Shown: one piece after another, positions 6,833 through 7,485 of the stretch
Layout: every line of letters starts with the position of its first letter
Numbering within the stretch: the first letter of the stretch is position 1
DNA from: an uncultured Olsenella sp.
GTDB taxonomy: Bacteria; Actinomycetota; Coriobacteriia; Coriobacteriales; Atopobiaceae
Assembly (NCBI GenBank): GCA_937900605.1
Contig: CALCDK010000103.1
Span: 1 to 7,485, forward strand
Reading direction: 5' to 3'
Length of the DNA stretch: 7,485 bases
Program-made: the position numbers and the translations under genes
The notes under the pieces: model-generated
What the model was told of the DNA's origin: nothing
Databases searched by the model: none
What the model saw: the letters and a program-made list of their open reading frames with translations, nothing else

Positions 6833-7485
6833 ATGTGCGAGAACATGTGTGAACCGATGCCCCTGAAGAAGGAGATCAAGCTCTACACGGGCACCGGCAA
6901 CCCCGAGCTTGCTGAGAGGATCGCCGAGATCCTGCACCTCGAGATCCGGGGCCTCAAGATCGAGAAGTTCGCCAACGGCGAGATCTACTGCCGCTACGAC
7001 GAGTCCGTCCGTGGCGACGACGTGTTCTTCATCCAGTCCCTCGCGGGGCAGAACGTCAACGACCTCCTCATGGAGGTCCTCATCGCGGCCGACGCCGCCA
7101 AGCGCGCCTCCGCGTCCAAGTTCACCGCCGTCCTGCCGCACTACTGCTACGCGCGCCAGGACCGCAAGGCCGGCCCGCGCGAGCCCATCACCGCCCGCCT
7201 CGTCGCCAACCTGCTCGAGCGCGCCGGCGTCGACCGCATCATCACCCTCGACCTGCACCAGGGTCAGATCCAGGGCTTCTTTGATATCCCGGTCAACCAC
7301 CTGTCCGCACTGCCGCTGTTTGGCCAGTACTACAACGCCATGAACTTCGACACCGACAACCTGGTTGTCGTCTCCCCCGACGTGGGTCGCGCCAAGGCCG
7401 CCAAGAAGCTGTCCGATATGCTCGGCTGCGACCTGGCCATCGCCCACAAGGGCCGTCCGCGCCACAACGCCGCCGAGGTCATGGG
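6833..7485 (+). CDS. prs: Ribose-phosphate pyrophosphokinase Prs (3' end outside window)
   Basis: This cytosolic enzyme makes PRPP from ribose-5-phosphate and ATP, feeding nucleotide, His and Trp synthesis. The visible 217 codons are about two thirds of the usual 310-330. Family motifs are KLYTGTGNPELAERIA, KFANGEIY, the ATP-site YARQDRK (Arg108-Lys112) followed by GPREPITARLVA, DLHQGQIQGFFDIP with His142, VVVSPDVGRAK, and the flexible-loop KGRPRHN (Lys206, Arg208, matching the catalytic Lys and Arg of B. subtilis Prs). The PRPP-binding loop lies beyond the edge. The ATG directly follows the glmU TAG, with AGAAGGGA (6815-6822) upstream as ribosome site. This start adds about 13 residues including two Cys (MCENMCEPM) before the usual N-terminus. 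ATGs at 6845 and 6857 are alternatives. Confidence 0.96.
   Translation, partial: MCENMCEPMPLKKEIKLYTGTGNPELAERIAEILHLEIRGLKIEKFANGEIYCRYDESVRGDDVFFIQSLAGQNVNDLLMEVLIAADAAKRASASKFTAVLPHYCYARQDRKAGPREPITARLVANLLERAGVDRIITLDLHQGQIQGFFDIPVNHLSALPLFGQYYNAMNFDTDNLVVVSPDVGRAKAAKKLSDMLGCDLAIAHKGRPRHNAAEVM

Noticed and set aside
5033..7465. Open frame of 810 codons on the minus strand
   Set aside because: It is antisense to the tRNA, glmU and prs, which are certain genes. The composition is biased with no recognisable motif.

Overview
The window is uniformly very GC-rich, with strong G/C bias at third codon positions. It carries ordinary chromosomal genes of an actinobacterium. A member of the Coriobacteriia (Collinsella/Olsenella/Atopobiaceae type) is my best guess. 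That rests on base composition, the tRNA-Gln/glmU/prs order known from actinobacteria, and a CwlM-like protein. No sequence search was possible, so the genus is not claimed. There is no sign of a phage, transposon, CRISPR array or plasmid.

Layout, left to right. (1) Positions 1-842 hold the C-terminal half of the chaperonin GroEL, cut by the window edge and followed by a strong stem-loop. (2) Positions 1098-1727 on the minus strand encode a 209-residue XRE-type regulator. It has a helix-turn-helix, an Ala/Gly-rich linker, and a C-terminal domain resembling the YvlB/LiaX N-terminal (SHOCT-like) family. (3) A 295-base divergent spacer holds probable promoters for this regulator and for galE. 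(4) Positions 2023-5112 form a tight plus-strand operon: galE (UDP-glucose 4-epimerase), a trans-polyprenyl diphosphate synthase, and a two-repeat peptidoglycan-binding protein. The last resembles mycobacterial CwlM but has lost the amidase active site. A 13-bp perfect hairpin ends the operon. (5) An extended -10 promoter drives tRNA-Gln(UUG) at 5305-5379. It is followed closely by glmU (5438-6832) and prs (6833 to the window end, partial).

Functionally, most of the region supplies cell-envelope precursors. PRPP synthetase feeds nucleotide synthesis and hence UTP. GlmU makes UDP-GlcNAc, GalE interconverts UDP-hexoses, and the prenyl synthase makes an isoprenoid chain. The CwlM-like protein may sense or regulate peptidoglycan synthesis; in mycobacteria CwlM activates MurA, which uses GlmU's product. 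The XRE regulator may respond to envelope state, but this is inference from domain resemblance.

No clearly novel system is visible. The items most worth a second look are the degenerate CwlM-like protein in its operon context, the two-domain regulator with its putative operator, and the possible co-transcription of tRNA-Gln with glmU-prs.
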